Source of the DNA: an uncultured bacterium
Lineage (GTDB): Bacteria; Gemmatimonadota; Gemmatimonadetes; Longimicrobiales; RSA9
DNA: 64,000 nt
Direction of reading: 5' to 3'
Assembly (NCBI GenBank): GCA_937889645.1
Contig: CALBZE010000051.1
Span: forward strand, 133,388 to 197,387
In this document: one piece after another, positions 53,347 through 61,017 of the stretch
Layout: each line of letters begins with the position of its first letter
Numbering within the stretch: the first letter of the stretch is position 1
Program-made: the position numbers and the translations under genes
The notes under the pieces: generated by a model
What the model saw: the letters and a program-made list of their open reading frames with translations, nothing else
Database searches by the model: none
What the model was told of the DNA's origin: nothing

Positions 53347-54651
53347 TCACTTGCCCCCGGGGATGAGTTCGAGGATCTCCTTGATCGACATCATGTACGG
53401 ATCCGCCTCGAGCGAGCGTCCGTGCCGGAGGATCGTCTCCGCGGTCCGCACCATCGCGGGGTAGGCGCTCCGCAGGAGATGATTCGCGTAGATCACGACG
53501 TTGACCCCGGCGTCGGCGAGCTCGTCCTCCGTCACGTGGTTGAAGGTCGAGGGCACCACGATGAGGGGGACACGGCGGTCGAAGCGCCGATACTCCGCGC
53601 AGAACTCGAAGATCTCGGCCGGATCCTTCTTCCGGCTGTGGATCATGATGCCGTCCGCGCCGGCGTCGACGTACGCGTTCGCCCGGCGCAGGGCGTCATC
53701 CATCCCCTGGTTGAGGATGAGGCTCTCGATCCGGGCGATGATCATGAAGTCGTCGGTCACCCGGGCCCTCTTGCCGGCCGTGATCTTGCCGCAGAACGAC
53801 TCGATCGTGTCCTGCTCCTGTTCGACCTCGGTGCCGAAGAGCGAGTTCTTCTTCAGCCCGATCTTGTCCTCGATGATGACGGCCGAGATCCCCATCCGCT
53901 CGAGCGTCTTGACCGTGAAGACGAAGTGCTCGGGCTTGCCGCCGGTGTCGCCGTCGAAGACGATCGGCTTGGTCGTGACCTCGAGGATCTCGTTCAGCGT
54001 GGTCACGCGCGAGGTGAGGTCGACCGCCTCGATGTCCGGCTTCCCCTTCGCCGTCGAGTCGGTCAGGCTGCTCGCCCACATCCCGTCGAATTCGCGCCTC
54101 ATCCCGTCGACGTCGACGGAGACCTTCTCGGCGATGAGACCGGTCAGCCCGTTGTGGACCTCGATGAGACGGACGATGCGCTTCGCATCGATCAGCCGCT
54201 GGAGACGCTTCATCCGGACCTCGGGCGTCGTCCCGATCTCCTTGAGCGACTGGTTCAGGACCGTCGAGGAGATCCCCGGCGTGTAGGGGACCTCGACGAG
54301 CTGGCCACCCCATTCCTTGAGGACCTCGATCACCCGCTCGCGCGTCGCCTTCTGGACGCCGGTCCGCCAGTCGTCGCCGTGGACGACGTAGTCCGGCCGA
54401 AGCTCCCGCAGGTTCGGGACGTAGTCCAGGGTGTGCTGCGGGACGACGCGAGAGACGCCCTTGATGTTCTCGACGACGACCTTCCGTTGCTCGAACGTAA
54501 GCGTCGGCAGCCTCTTGTAGCTGGCGATCGCTTCGTCCGTCAGCAGCCCGACGACGACCTCGCCCAGCTTGCGGGCCTCGTTGATGATGTTCAGGTGGCC
54601 CGGGTGGATGAGGTCGGCGCTCATTCCTACGTAAACGATCTTCGACGACAT
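53347..54651 (-). CDS. pepM: Cytidylyltransferase-PEP mutase fusion protein
   Basis: Two-domain enzyme of 434 residues. Residues 1-135 form a nucleotidyltransferase with HPGH (16-19) and the second motif PGISST (125-130), the pattern of CTP:phosphoethanolamine-like enzymes. Residues about 140-434 are PEP mutase, with the diagnostic EDKIGLKKNS (261-270) and FDGDTGGKPEHF. The first domain should activate a phosphonate as a CMP ester (PntC-like); the second makes phosphonopyruvate from PEP. GAGGAG lies five bases before the ATG. Such fusions are known in phosphonoglycan clusters. Confidence 0.94.
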   Translation of the reverse strand: MSSKIVYVGMSADLIHPGHLNIINEARKLGEVVVGLLTDEAIASYKRLPTLTFEQRKVVVENIKGVSRVVPQHTLDYVPNLRELRPDYVVHGDDWRTGVQKATRERVIEVLKEWGGQLVEVPYTPGISSTVLNQSLKEIGTTPEVRMKRLQRLIDAKRIVRLIEVHNGLTGLIAEKVSVDVDGMRREFDGMWASSLTDSTAKGKPDIEAVDLTSRVTTLNEILEVTTKPIVFDGDTGGKPEHFVFTVKTLERMGISAVIIEDKIGLKKNSLFGTEVEQEQDTIESFCGKITAGKRARVTDDFMIIARIESLILNQGMDDALRRANAYVDAGADGIMIHSRKKDPAEIFEFCAEYRRFDRRVPLIVVPSTFNHVTEDELADAGVNVVIYANHLLRSAYPAMVRTAETILRHGRSLEADPYMMSIKEILELIPGGK

Positions 54652-54840
54652 CGATTCTCCTCGATTGCCAGAAAGCAGGGCCCTTCGCGACAGCACCAGG
54701 AACCGCATCCGCCGCCGAATCGACGGATGCCTAACCGATCCACTGGTCGCGAGTTCTTACCGGGATGGTCGGGCCCGCGCAGCTACGTGGTGCCCTCCGA
54801 CGACGACGTCGCGCCGCTCGACATCGACTTCCCTACGGTC

Positions 54841-56364
54841 TCAGTGCGCGCCGCGACGCGTCAGCACGAAGGGTATCGTGGCCAACAGGATACGCAGATC
54901 GAAGAGCAGCGACCAGTTCTCGATGTAGCGGAGATCGAGCAGGGCGCGCTCGGGGTAATGGATCTCACTCCGGCCACTGATCTGCCAATAGCCCGTTATT
55001 CCGGGCTTGACGGAAAGCAACGTCTCCGCATGCTCACCGTAATGCGTGAGCTCGAGCCCGACGACCGGCCTCGGCCCGACCAGGGACATTTCGCCCCTGA
55101 GGACATTGATGAGCTGCGGGAGCTCGTCCAGGCTCGTCTTGCGGAGGAACCGCCCGACGCGCGAGATGCGCGGATCTTCTCCCTCCGGCAGCTTGAAGTC
55201 GTTCGCGAGGTACTTCGCGTAGAGCTCGGGATCCTTCCGGAGCACCTCTTCTGCGTCCGGCCGCATGGTCCGGAACTTCACGATCCTGAAGGGCAGGCCC
55301 CCGAGCCCCATCCGCTGTTGCCGGAAGAAGATCGGGCCGGGCGAGTCCAGCCGGATCGCCACCGCGATCAACAGCATAAACGGAGCGGAAAGGATCAGCC
55401 CGACCGCGGCGCCAGCGATGTCGATGAGCCGCTTCAACGTGATCTGAACGACGAAGCGGAGCGGCGGACGCACACGGATCTCGGGCCAGCCGTGGATCCG
55501 TCGACCGTTGGCCCGGAACGGGAGATCCGTCAGCGGACCCGGAACCACGCTCAGCGTGACCCCGTACCCCAGGCACGCCCGAACGAGTTGGTCGAACTCC
55601 GCGGGCCGGAGCTCGCTGCCGAGCACGACGACCTCTACCCCGCCGCGTTGCAGTATCCCCGCTCCCGACACCCACGCGGACAACTGCGCGCCGAGCTCTT
55701 CGGGGGCGATATGACCGACGACGCGTACGGCCGGGTCGTCCGTGCGCTCGAGCTGGTCACGGATCCTCTTGGCCTGGGTGTCGTTCGCGATCACGAGGAC
55801 TCGACGCCGGCCCAGCCCCCACCGGTGCGCGATCTGGAGCAGGAAGGAGAGCCAGCTACGCCAGCTGCGGAACCCCGGAACGGCCAGCGCAACGATCAAC
55901 AGGTAGCCCGACCAGGGGAGTGCGAAGGCCGGGTAGAGGGCGCCGACGAAGAAGAGCCCACCGACACCGTACGACGTCCCGAGAGCGACCCTTGCGAGGG
56001 TCCGCTGCGCTGCGTCGGTGCCGTACGTGCCCGCAAGGGCCTGACCGGCGCCGAGGAAGAGCGTGAGGAAGAGGACCGCCTCGATCCCTTCGGTGACGAA
56101 CGCGCCCACGTCCGCCGCCGCCAACGTGGCGACGACGAGGCCGGTTACGAGAAGATCGCCGAGGAAGAGAAATCCCAAACGGAGAGTCTGCTCCAGGAAC
56201 TCTCGCCAGAGACGCCGAGCGAGATGACCGCGTCTCAGCTTGAGTACGCGATCCCGCTCCGGAGCATCGAACGTGTAGGACTGTCCCTCTATCGCGCGAG
56301 ACGCGGAGGCCTCTGCGTCGACGACCTCCGCCGGTGCTTCAATGGGTTCCGCAGTTGATTGCAA
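54841..56364 (-). CDS. Initiating sugar-phosphate transferase (WbaP/polyprenyl glycosylphosphotransferase)
   Basis: Membrane enzyme of about 507 residues that starts repeat-unit synthesis by moving a sugar phosphate to undecaprenyl phosphate. It has an N-terminal set of four to five membrane helices, a Rossmann-like CoA-binding region (RRRVLVIANDTQAKRIRDQL), a further helix (LKRLIDIAGAAVGLILSAPF) and the catalytic domain with FFRQQRMGLGG, VKFRTMRPDA, RISRVGRFLRKTSLDELPQL and SLVGPRPV. The start is uncertain: the TTG at 56364 has GGAGA upstream, while a GTG at 56427 would add 21 residues. It follows a long leader with its own promoter and precedes pepM. Confidence 0.9.
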   Translation of the reverse strand: MQSTAEPIEAPAEVVDAEASASRAIEGQSYTFDAPERDRVLKLRRGHLARRLWREFLEQTLRLGFLFLGDLLVTGLVVATLAAADVGAFVTEGIEAVLFLTLFLGAGQALAGTYGTDAAQRTLARVALGTSYGVGGLFFVGALYPAFALPWSGYLLIVALAVPGFRSWRSWLSFLLQIAHRWGLGRRRVLVIANDTQAKRIRDQLERTDDPAVRVVGHIAPEELGAQLSAWVSGAGILQRGGVEVVVLGSELRPAEFDQLVRACLGYGVTLSVVPGPLTDLPFRANGRRIHGWPEIRVRPPLRFVVQITLKRLIDIAGAAVGLILSAPFMLLIAVAIRLDSPGPIFFRQQRMGLGGLPFRIVKFRTMRPDAEEVLRKDPELYAKYLANDFKLPEGEDPRISRVGRFLRKTSLDELPQLINVLRGEMSLVGPRPVVGLELTHYGEHAETLLSVKPGITGYWQISGRSEIHYPERALLDLRYIENWSLLFDLRILLATIPFVLTRRGAH

Positions 56365-56492
56365 GGTGATTCTCCGATACGTCGTCGTCGGAAAAACGAT
56401 GTCCGCGGACCCCTCACGGCGGCCCACTTCCGGTGCCCGACGTCGATCCTATCCAACGACCGAAGCCCGCGACGGCCGGCACGAACGAAGCC

Positions 56493-56506
56493 CCGATGGC
56501 CATCGG
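56493..56506. promoter_or_regulatory. 14-base perfect palindrome, possible operator
   Basis: CCGATGGCCATCGG reads the same on both strands and has no loop, so it suits a dimeric DNA-binding protein better than an RNA hairpin. It lies in the leader of the initiating-transferase/phosphonate operon. Confidence 0.4.
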
Positions 56507-56650
56507 CCGGAGGAGTCGTACAACGTCCTTCCGAGCGCGGCGCCCGGCGTATCGTGCCGATCTGCGATGTACTCCTAATGCCATCGGGCGAAGCCGAGAA
56601 CGGCGGGCCCGCCTGCTCTCGTCAGGCGGAAAGCTATGTGCCGGCGCAGG

Positions 56651-56679
56651 ATACTACAACATCCCGACGCGACCGGCAA
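56651..56679 (-). promoter_or_regulatory. Promoter for the sugar transferase-pepM-licD series
   Basis: TTGCCG (56674-56679) and TAGTAT (56651-56656) on the minus strand are 17 bases apart. Transcription should start near 56644, giving a leader of about 280 bases. It lies just beyond the wecB stop (56695), so the phosphonate and assembly genes can be expressed apart from the export genes upstream. Confidence 0.7.
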
Positions 56680-56694
56680 GGGGGACGATCAGCC

Positions 56695-57852
56695 CTAAAC
56701 GGTTGCCGATTCCCGCGCTCGGCCGGATCGCTCGGTCAACGCCGCGACGATCCTTTCCGCGGCCTTCCCGTCCCAACCATCGGGGCAGCGCTCGCCGGGC
56801 GCGACCCGTCCTTCCGAAACCGCGTCCTTGTAGCTCCGGTAGACACCCTCCGCCGTGAGGGGCCAGGGCGCGAGGCGGTTCGTCCCTTCGGTGATCGTGA
56901 TCGGCCGCTCGGTCTGTTCCCGGAGCGTGACGCATGGCACGCCGAGGACGGTCGTCTCCTCCTGGAGCCCGCCCGAGTCGGTCAGGACGACCGCGGCCCC
57001 GTCGACGAGGGAGACCATCTCGCGGTACCCGACCGGCTCGAGCACGCGCAGCCGCTCGAGTTCGCGGGTCAGGCCGAAACGCTCCGCGTTCTTCCGCGTT
57101 CGCGGGTGCAGAGGGAGGATGACGGGGATCTCGTCGGCCACGCGGGCCAGCGCTTCGAGAACGGCACGGAGCGCTTCGGGGTCGTCCACGTTGGACGGGC
57201 GGTGGAGCGTAGCGACGGCGTAGCCCCCGCGCCCGAGCCCCATACTTCCGGGGACGTCGAGATCCCGCGCCAGCGGGAGCTGGTGCAGCAGGGTGTCGAT
57301 CATGACGTTTCCCACGAACACGATCCCCTCCTCGGCGATCCCCTCTGCCAGGAGGTTCGGCCGCGCATCGTGGCTGGGGGTGAGGAGCAGATCGGAGAGC
57401 CGGTCGGTCAGGACGCGATTGACCTCTTCCGGCATCCGCCAGTCGCGGCTGCGGAGCCCCGCCTCCACGTGCGCGATGCGCGTTCCCGTCTCCTCCTTGA
57501 GCTTGCACGCCACGAGGGCGCAGGCGAGGGTGCTGTTGACGTCGCCCACGACCACGAGCCAGTCGGGCCGGGTCTCGAGGAGGACCGGCTCGAACGACTC
57601 CATGACCCGCGCGGTCTGGACCGCGTGGCTTCCGCTCCCGACGCCGAGGTGGAAATCGGGCTCCGGAAGCTCCAGGTCCCGGAAGAAGGCATCCGACATC
57701 CGCGCGTCGTAGTGCTGCCCGGTGTGGACCAGGATCCCCTCGTGCCCGGCCGCGGCGAGCGCACGCAAAATGGGCGCGACCTTCATGAAGTTCGGTCGCG
57801 CCCCAGCCACGACGAGAGCACGAACCCGCAAAGACTCAGGATTCGTCCTCAT
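56695..57852 (-). CDS. wecB: UDP-N-acetylglucosamine 2-epimerase (non-hydrolysing)
   Basis: Epimerase of 385 residues making UDP-ManNAc from UDP-GlcNAc. Visible motifs: VAGARPNFMKVAPILRAL, HTGQHYDARMSD, VVGDVNSTLACALVACKL, HVEAGLRSRDWRMPEEVNR and LTDSGGLQEE, all in the family order. It overlaps the end of the second wzc gene by 17 bases. No ManNAc dehydrogenase (WecC) is nearby, so ManNAc itself may be the sugar used. Confidence 0.94.
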   Translation of the reverse strand: MRTNPESLRVRALVVAGARPNFMKVAPILRALAAAGHEGILVHTGQHYDARMSDAFFRDLELPEPDFHLGVGSGSHAVQTARVMESFEPVLLETRPDWLVVVGDVNSTLACALVACKLKEETGTRIAHVEAGLRSRDWRMPEEVNRVLTDRLSDLLLTPSHDARPNLLAEGIAEEGIVFVGNVMIDTLLHQLPLARDLDVPGSMGLGRGGYAVATLHRPSNVDDPEALRAVLEALARVADEIPVILPLHPRTRKNAERFGLTRELERLRVLEPVGYREMVSLVDGAAVVLTDSGGLQEETTVLGVPCVTLREQTERPITITEGTNRLAPWPLTAEGVYRSYKDAVSEGRVAPGERCPDGWDGKAAERIVAALTERSGRARESATV

Positions 57853-60274
57853 CTCCGTAGTAGTAGTACGCGTAGCTGTAGTGTCCGCCGTATTTCGCCG
57901 CCTTCCCGTGCGGATCGTTTATTACGGTCCCGAGGATCCGCGCGCCGACGCTCGCGAGCTGCCGCACCGCCTGTTGCGCGGCCTCCCGCTCGGTCTGGCC
58001 GCTCCGGACGACGAGGAGCACGCCATCCGCGAGGGCCGCCAGGACCGAGGCGTCCGCGGCGACGTGGACCGGCGGCGAGTCGACGATGACGACGTCGTAC
58101 TTCTCGCGAAGCTCGTGCAGGAGAGAGCGCATCCTCGGGCTCCCCAGGAGTTCCGCCGGGCTCGGCGGCAACGTCCCCGTCGTAAGGACGGAGAGGCCCT
58201 CGACCCGAGTAGGCTGAATCACGTCGTCCTTGGACTTGTAGCCGAGGATCAGCTCGCTCAGTCCCGGTTCACGGTCGGCGTCGAAGACGTAGTGGAGCCG
58301 AGGCCGTCTCAAGTCTCCGTCGATGATGAGGACTTTGAGGCCCTGCTGCGCGAAGGTGACGGCCAGGTTCGCGGCCGTCGTCGTCTTCCCTTCGCCGGGC
58401 GCCGAACTCGTGACGAGGATGACTCGCAGCTCGTCCATTGCCCGCGCGAAGAGAAGGTTCGTCCGCAGGGTGCGGAACGCCTCGGCCGCCGGGGACCGAG
58501 CCTGGGTGGCCGCGACGAGGGTCTCGACGTGGTGCGGCCCACCACGAGGCGACCGGCCATTCCCTCCGCCCATCGGGAGCCGGATCGGCTTCGCTCCACG
58601 GCCGTTTCCCCCGATCTGCGGCACAACGGCGAGTCCCACGAGCCCGAGAGTGGCCTCGACGTCCTCCCGGCCCCGAAGCTTCGTGTTGAGAGTCTCGGAA
58701 AGGAACGCGGCACCAGTTCCCAACATCAGCCCGAGGATCAGGCCCAGCGCGAGCTTGATAGTGCGGCCCCTGCTCACCGGGAGCGCAGGCACTACCGCAG
58801 GGTCGACGATCTCGACCTGGCCGACCTCGACGGCCTCGGCGATCCGCGCCCGCTGAAACTCCTCTCGCAAAAGGTCCGCGACGCGCTGCAACGCCTCCAA
58901 TTCTTGAACGAGGCGCATCTCCTCCGCCTCGATTGCGGGGAGCTCACGGAAGGCGGCTGCGTTCCGGGCTTCGAGCTCGTCGAGGGCGCGGATCCGAGCC
59001 TCGAGCGAGCCGATGTGGCTGCGGATCGCGTTGACTAGGCGGGCCTCCGTCGTGGCAATAAGGGCGTCGAGTGCTTGGACGCTCGGGTGGCTCTCCGAAC
59101 GGCTCCACCGCCCGGTCGTGGCCGAGTCCCGCGCCGTCTGGTACTCGATGAGTTGCTCGTAGAGACGGACGACGACCGGGTTCTGCGCCACGCCCGGCGC
59201 GGCGACGAACGTCTGGAGGTCGGCGGCGGACCAGCTGTCCATCGTCTCGAGACGGTCCAGGAGTTCCTGGAACATCCGACGATCGGCCTCCAGCTCCTCC
59301 CGCCGGACCTCAATCCCCAGGCGGCCGCTCTGATAGGCCACGAGCTGCTCGCGGGAGCTGTAGACCTCGCGACGGCTCCGGAACGCGGCGAGTCGATCCT
59401 GCGCGGCCCGGACCTCGGCCTCGGCCTGCTCGAGCTGGTCGCCGACGAAGATCCGGCGGCGGCGCGACGCCTGTTGCGCATCGCTGGCATTGCGCATCTG
59501 GAACGTGCGGACAAGGGTGTTGAGCACACGCTCCGCCATATGCGGGTCGTAGTGCAAGTAGCTCACGTCTACAACATCGGTCCGCTCGCGCAGGCGGGCG
59601 CTGATGTTCTCCCGAAGCCGATCAATGGCGACCTCCCGCGGAAGAATGAGAACGGTCGCCTCTTCCACGGTCGGCCGCCCGCGTACGGAGAAGCTCACGT
59701 CGCGCAACGAGATCGGCCGGCCGTACGGCGCCGAAACCTGCTCCCCGCTCGCGTGAACCGTAACTCCATCCTCACTGAAACGGAGTATCAGCGTGTCGGT
59801 CCATACGTGAGGAGGGATTTCCACCCCTTCGATCCAGCTCTGGTCGAGGCCACGCGAAACGACGTGAAGCCGCAGTCCCTCGCGGTCCACCACCTCGCCC
59901 AGGACACCCCGACTACGCATGACCTCCACCTGGGAGAGAATGGGGTCCGTCATCGTGCCGGCCATCCGCTCGACCGCGACGGCCTCGATCCCACCGGTAA
60001 TGGCGCGCCGGGAATCGACGAGGCGGATCACCGCCTGGGCGCGAAACACGGGCCGTTCGGTGAAAACCAGGTACCCGGCTAGTCCCGTGACGACCGCCGC
60101 GACGAAGAGGATCAGCCGAACGTGGCGCCGGAGTACGTTTAGAACGGTAACGAGGTCGATCTCGTCGTCGAAATCGGGGCGTTCACTCGGCGGTGACGCA
60201 GGACCGATCGGCGGCTGCGCCGGTCCTTTGGTCCGAGCCGGGCCGACGGGCGAAGCAGGAACGAGGTCCGCCAT
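57836..60274 (-). CDS. wzc: Polysaccharide co-polymerase with BY-kinase domain (Wzc type), copy 2
   Basis: Second co-polymerase/tyrosine kinase (812 residues). A Pro-rich cytoplasmic lead precedes the first membrane helix (LILFVAAVVTGLAGYLVF); the periplasmic part has long coiled coils (about 260-490); the second helix (IKLALGLILGLMLGTGAAFL) leads into a kinase with SSAPGEGKTTTAANLA, VLIIDGDLRRPRLHYVF and DVVIVDSPPVHVAAD. The tail YGGHYSYAYYYYGDEDES is rich in tyrosine. It differs clearly from copy 1 in linker length and tail. The next gene upstream, wza copy 2, ends 3 bases before its start. Confidence 0.92.
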   Translation of the reverse strand: MADLVPASPVGPARTKGPAQPPIGPASPPSERPDFDDEIDLVTVLNVLRRHVRLILFVAAVVTGLAGYLVFTERPVFRAQAVIRLVDSRRAITGGIEAVAVERMAGTMTDPILSQVEVMRSRGVLGEVVDREGLRLHVVSRGLDQSWIEGVEIPPHVWTDTLILRFSEDGVTVHASGEQVSAPYGRPISLRDVSFSVRGRPTVEEATVLILPREVAIDRLRENISARLRERTDVVDVSYLHYDPHMAERVLNTLVRTFQMRNASDAQQASRRRRIFVGDQLEQAEAEVRAAQDRLAAFRSRREVYSSREQLVAYQSGRLGIEVRREELEADRRMFQELLDRLETMDSWSAADLQTFVAAPGVAQNPVVVRLYEQLIEYQTARDSATTGRWSRSESHPSVQALDALIATTEARLVNAIRSHIGSLEARIRALDELEARNAAAFRELPAIEAEEMRLVQELEALQRVADLLREEFQRARIAEAVEVGQVEIVDPAVVPALPVSRGRTIKLALGLILGLMLGTGAAFLSETLNTKLRGREDVEATLGLVGLAVVPQIGGNGRGAKPIRLPMGGGNGRSPRGGPHHVETLVAATQARSPAAEAFRTLRTNLLFARAMDELRVILVTSSAPGEGKTTTAANLAVTFAQQGLKVLIIDGDLRRPRLHYVFDADREPGLSELILGYKSKDDVIQPTRVEGLSVLTTGTLPPSPAELLGSPRMRSLLHELREKYDVVIVDSPPVHVAADASVLAALADGVLLVVRSGQTEREAAQQAVRQLASVGARILGTVINDPHGKAAKYGGHYSYAYYYYGDEDES

Positions 60275-60277
60275 GAT

Positions 60278-60901
60278 TCACTTCACCCACAGATTCAGTC
60301 CGAGATTCAATAGTGCGACGATCGCGCTCGTTATACTGCCCGCGGGCGCAATGTAGTCACGAAAGATTGATACACGCCGTTCGACCCAGATCTGATCCCC
60401 GGACTGGATCCGGATTCGAGCGACGTCCGACTGCGTATCCGTAAGGTCGAGGTAGTACTCCTGCCCATCTCGAATGAGGCGCACGCGGTCGAGGCGCCCA
60501 CGCTCCGTCGGCCCCGCGATCGCCACCGCCTGAGCCAGGGTCACTTCCGGAGGGAGCGCGTAAAGGTTCGGGAGCCGGACCTCGCCGCTCACCGCGACGC
60601 GGAAGAGAGGTTGGATGGTGACCTGGGGATCGTTTTCCAATTGCTGGAGATAGTTACGTATCCGCTCCTCCGCCACATCGACCGGCACCCCCGCGACCAC
60701 AACGCTCTTGTAGAGTGGGTGTCGTACGGTCCCATCCCCTGCCACGATGAAGCCGCCACTCAACTCCGGCCTCTCCCAAACTGTGATACGCAACGAATCG
60801 CCGGGCTGGAGCATCGGGACTGGCGAAGCGAGCGGGATCTGAGCCGTTGCCGTTCCGGGCAGGAGGAGGAGAACGGCGAGAACCACCATCAGTCTCGTCA
60901 T
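60278..60901 (-). CDS. wza: Polysaccharide export protein (Wza/OPX family), copy 2
   Basis: Export protein of about 207 residues with a signal peptide (MTRLMVVLAVLLLLPGTATA) and no lipobox, unlike copy 1. The Poly_export domain shows MLQPGDSLRITVWERPELSGG and the SLBB strand VAVSGEVRLPNLYALPPEVT. The C-terminus has a hydrophobic helix (SITSAIVALLNLGLNLWV). ATGs at 60913 and 60901 are both possible; the second fits the signal peptide better. The region upstream (60950-60990) is AT-rich for this genome and may hold its promoter. Confidence 0.88.
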   Translation of the reverse strand: MTRLMVVLAVLLLLPGTATAQIPLASPVPMLQPGDSLRITVWERPELSGGFIVAGDGTVRHPLYKSVVVAGVPVDVAEERIRNYLQQLENDPQVTIQPLFRVAVSGEVRLPNLYALPPEVTLAQAVAIAGPTERGRLDRVRLIRDGQEYYLDLTDTQSDVARIRIQSGDQIWVERRVSIFRDYIAPAGSITSAIVALLNLGLNLWVK

Positions 60902-61017
60902 GGACCCTGGCATGGTCGCGTCATCCGGGGGGCTAGACCCATGTACGGGTCTTCGCGCATAAAACGAATTTGGCAATATACGACAAGCTGGTGCATCCGT
61001 CCACCCTACGGTTTGCT

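Larger units (their letters stand above)
56365..56694 (-). other. Long promoter-leader region of the phosphonate/glycan operon
   Basis: About 330 bases without a gene between wecB and the initiating transferase. On the minus strand it begins with a promoter (56651-56679), then about 15-35 bases into the predicted transcript a hairpin (CCGCCTG 56609-56615 with CAGGCGG 56623-56629), then a 14-base perfect palindrome CCGATGGCCATCGG (56493-56506). I see no ops/JUMPstart element. Confidence 0.6.

Noticed and set aside
53422..56358. A 978-codon open frame on the plus strand opposite pepM and the sugar transferase
   Set aside because: It is an antisense shadow created by high GC at third positions. 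Its translation is rich in Arg, Asp, His and Pro without domains, while the minus strand carries complete enzymes with active-site motifs.
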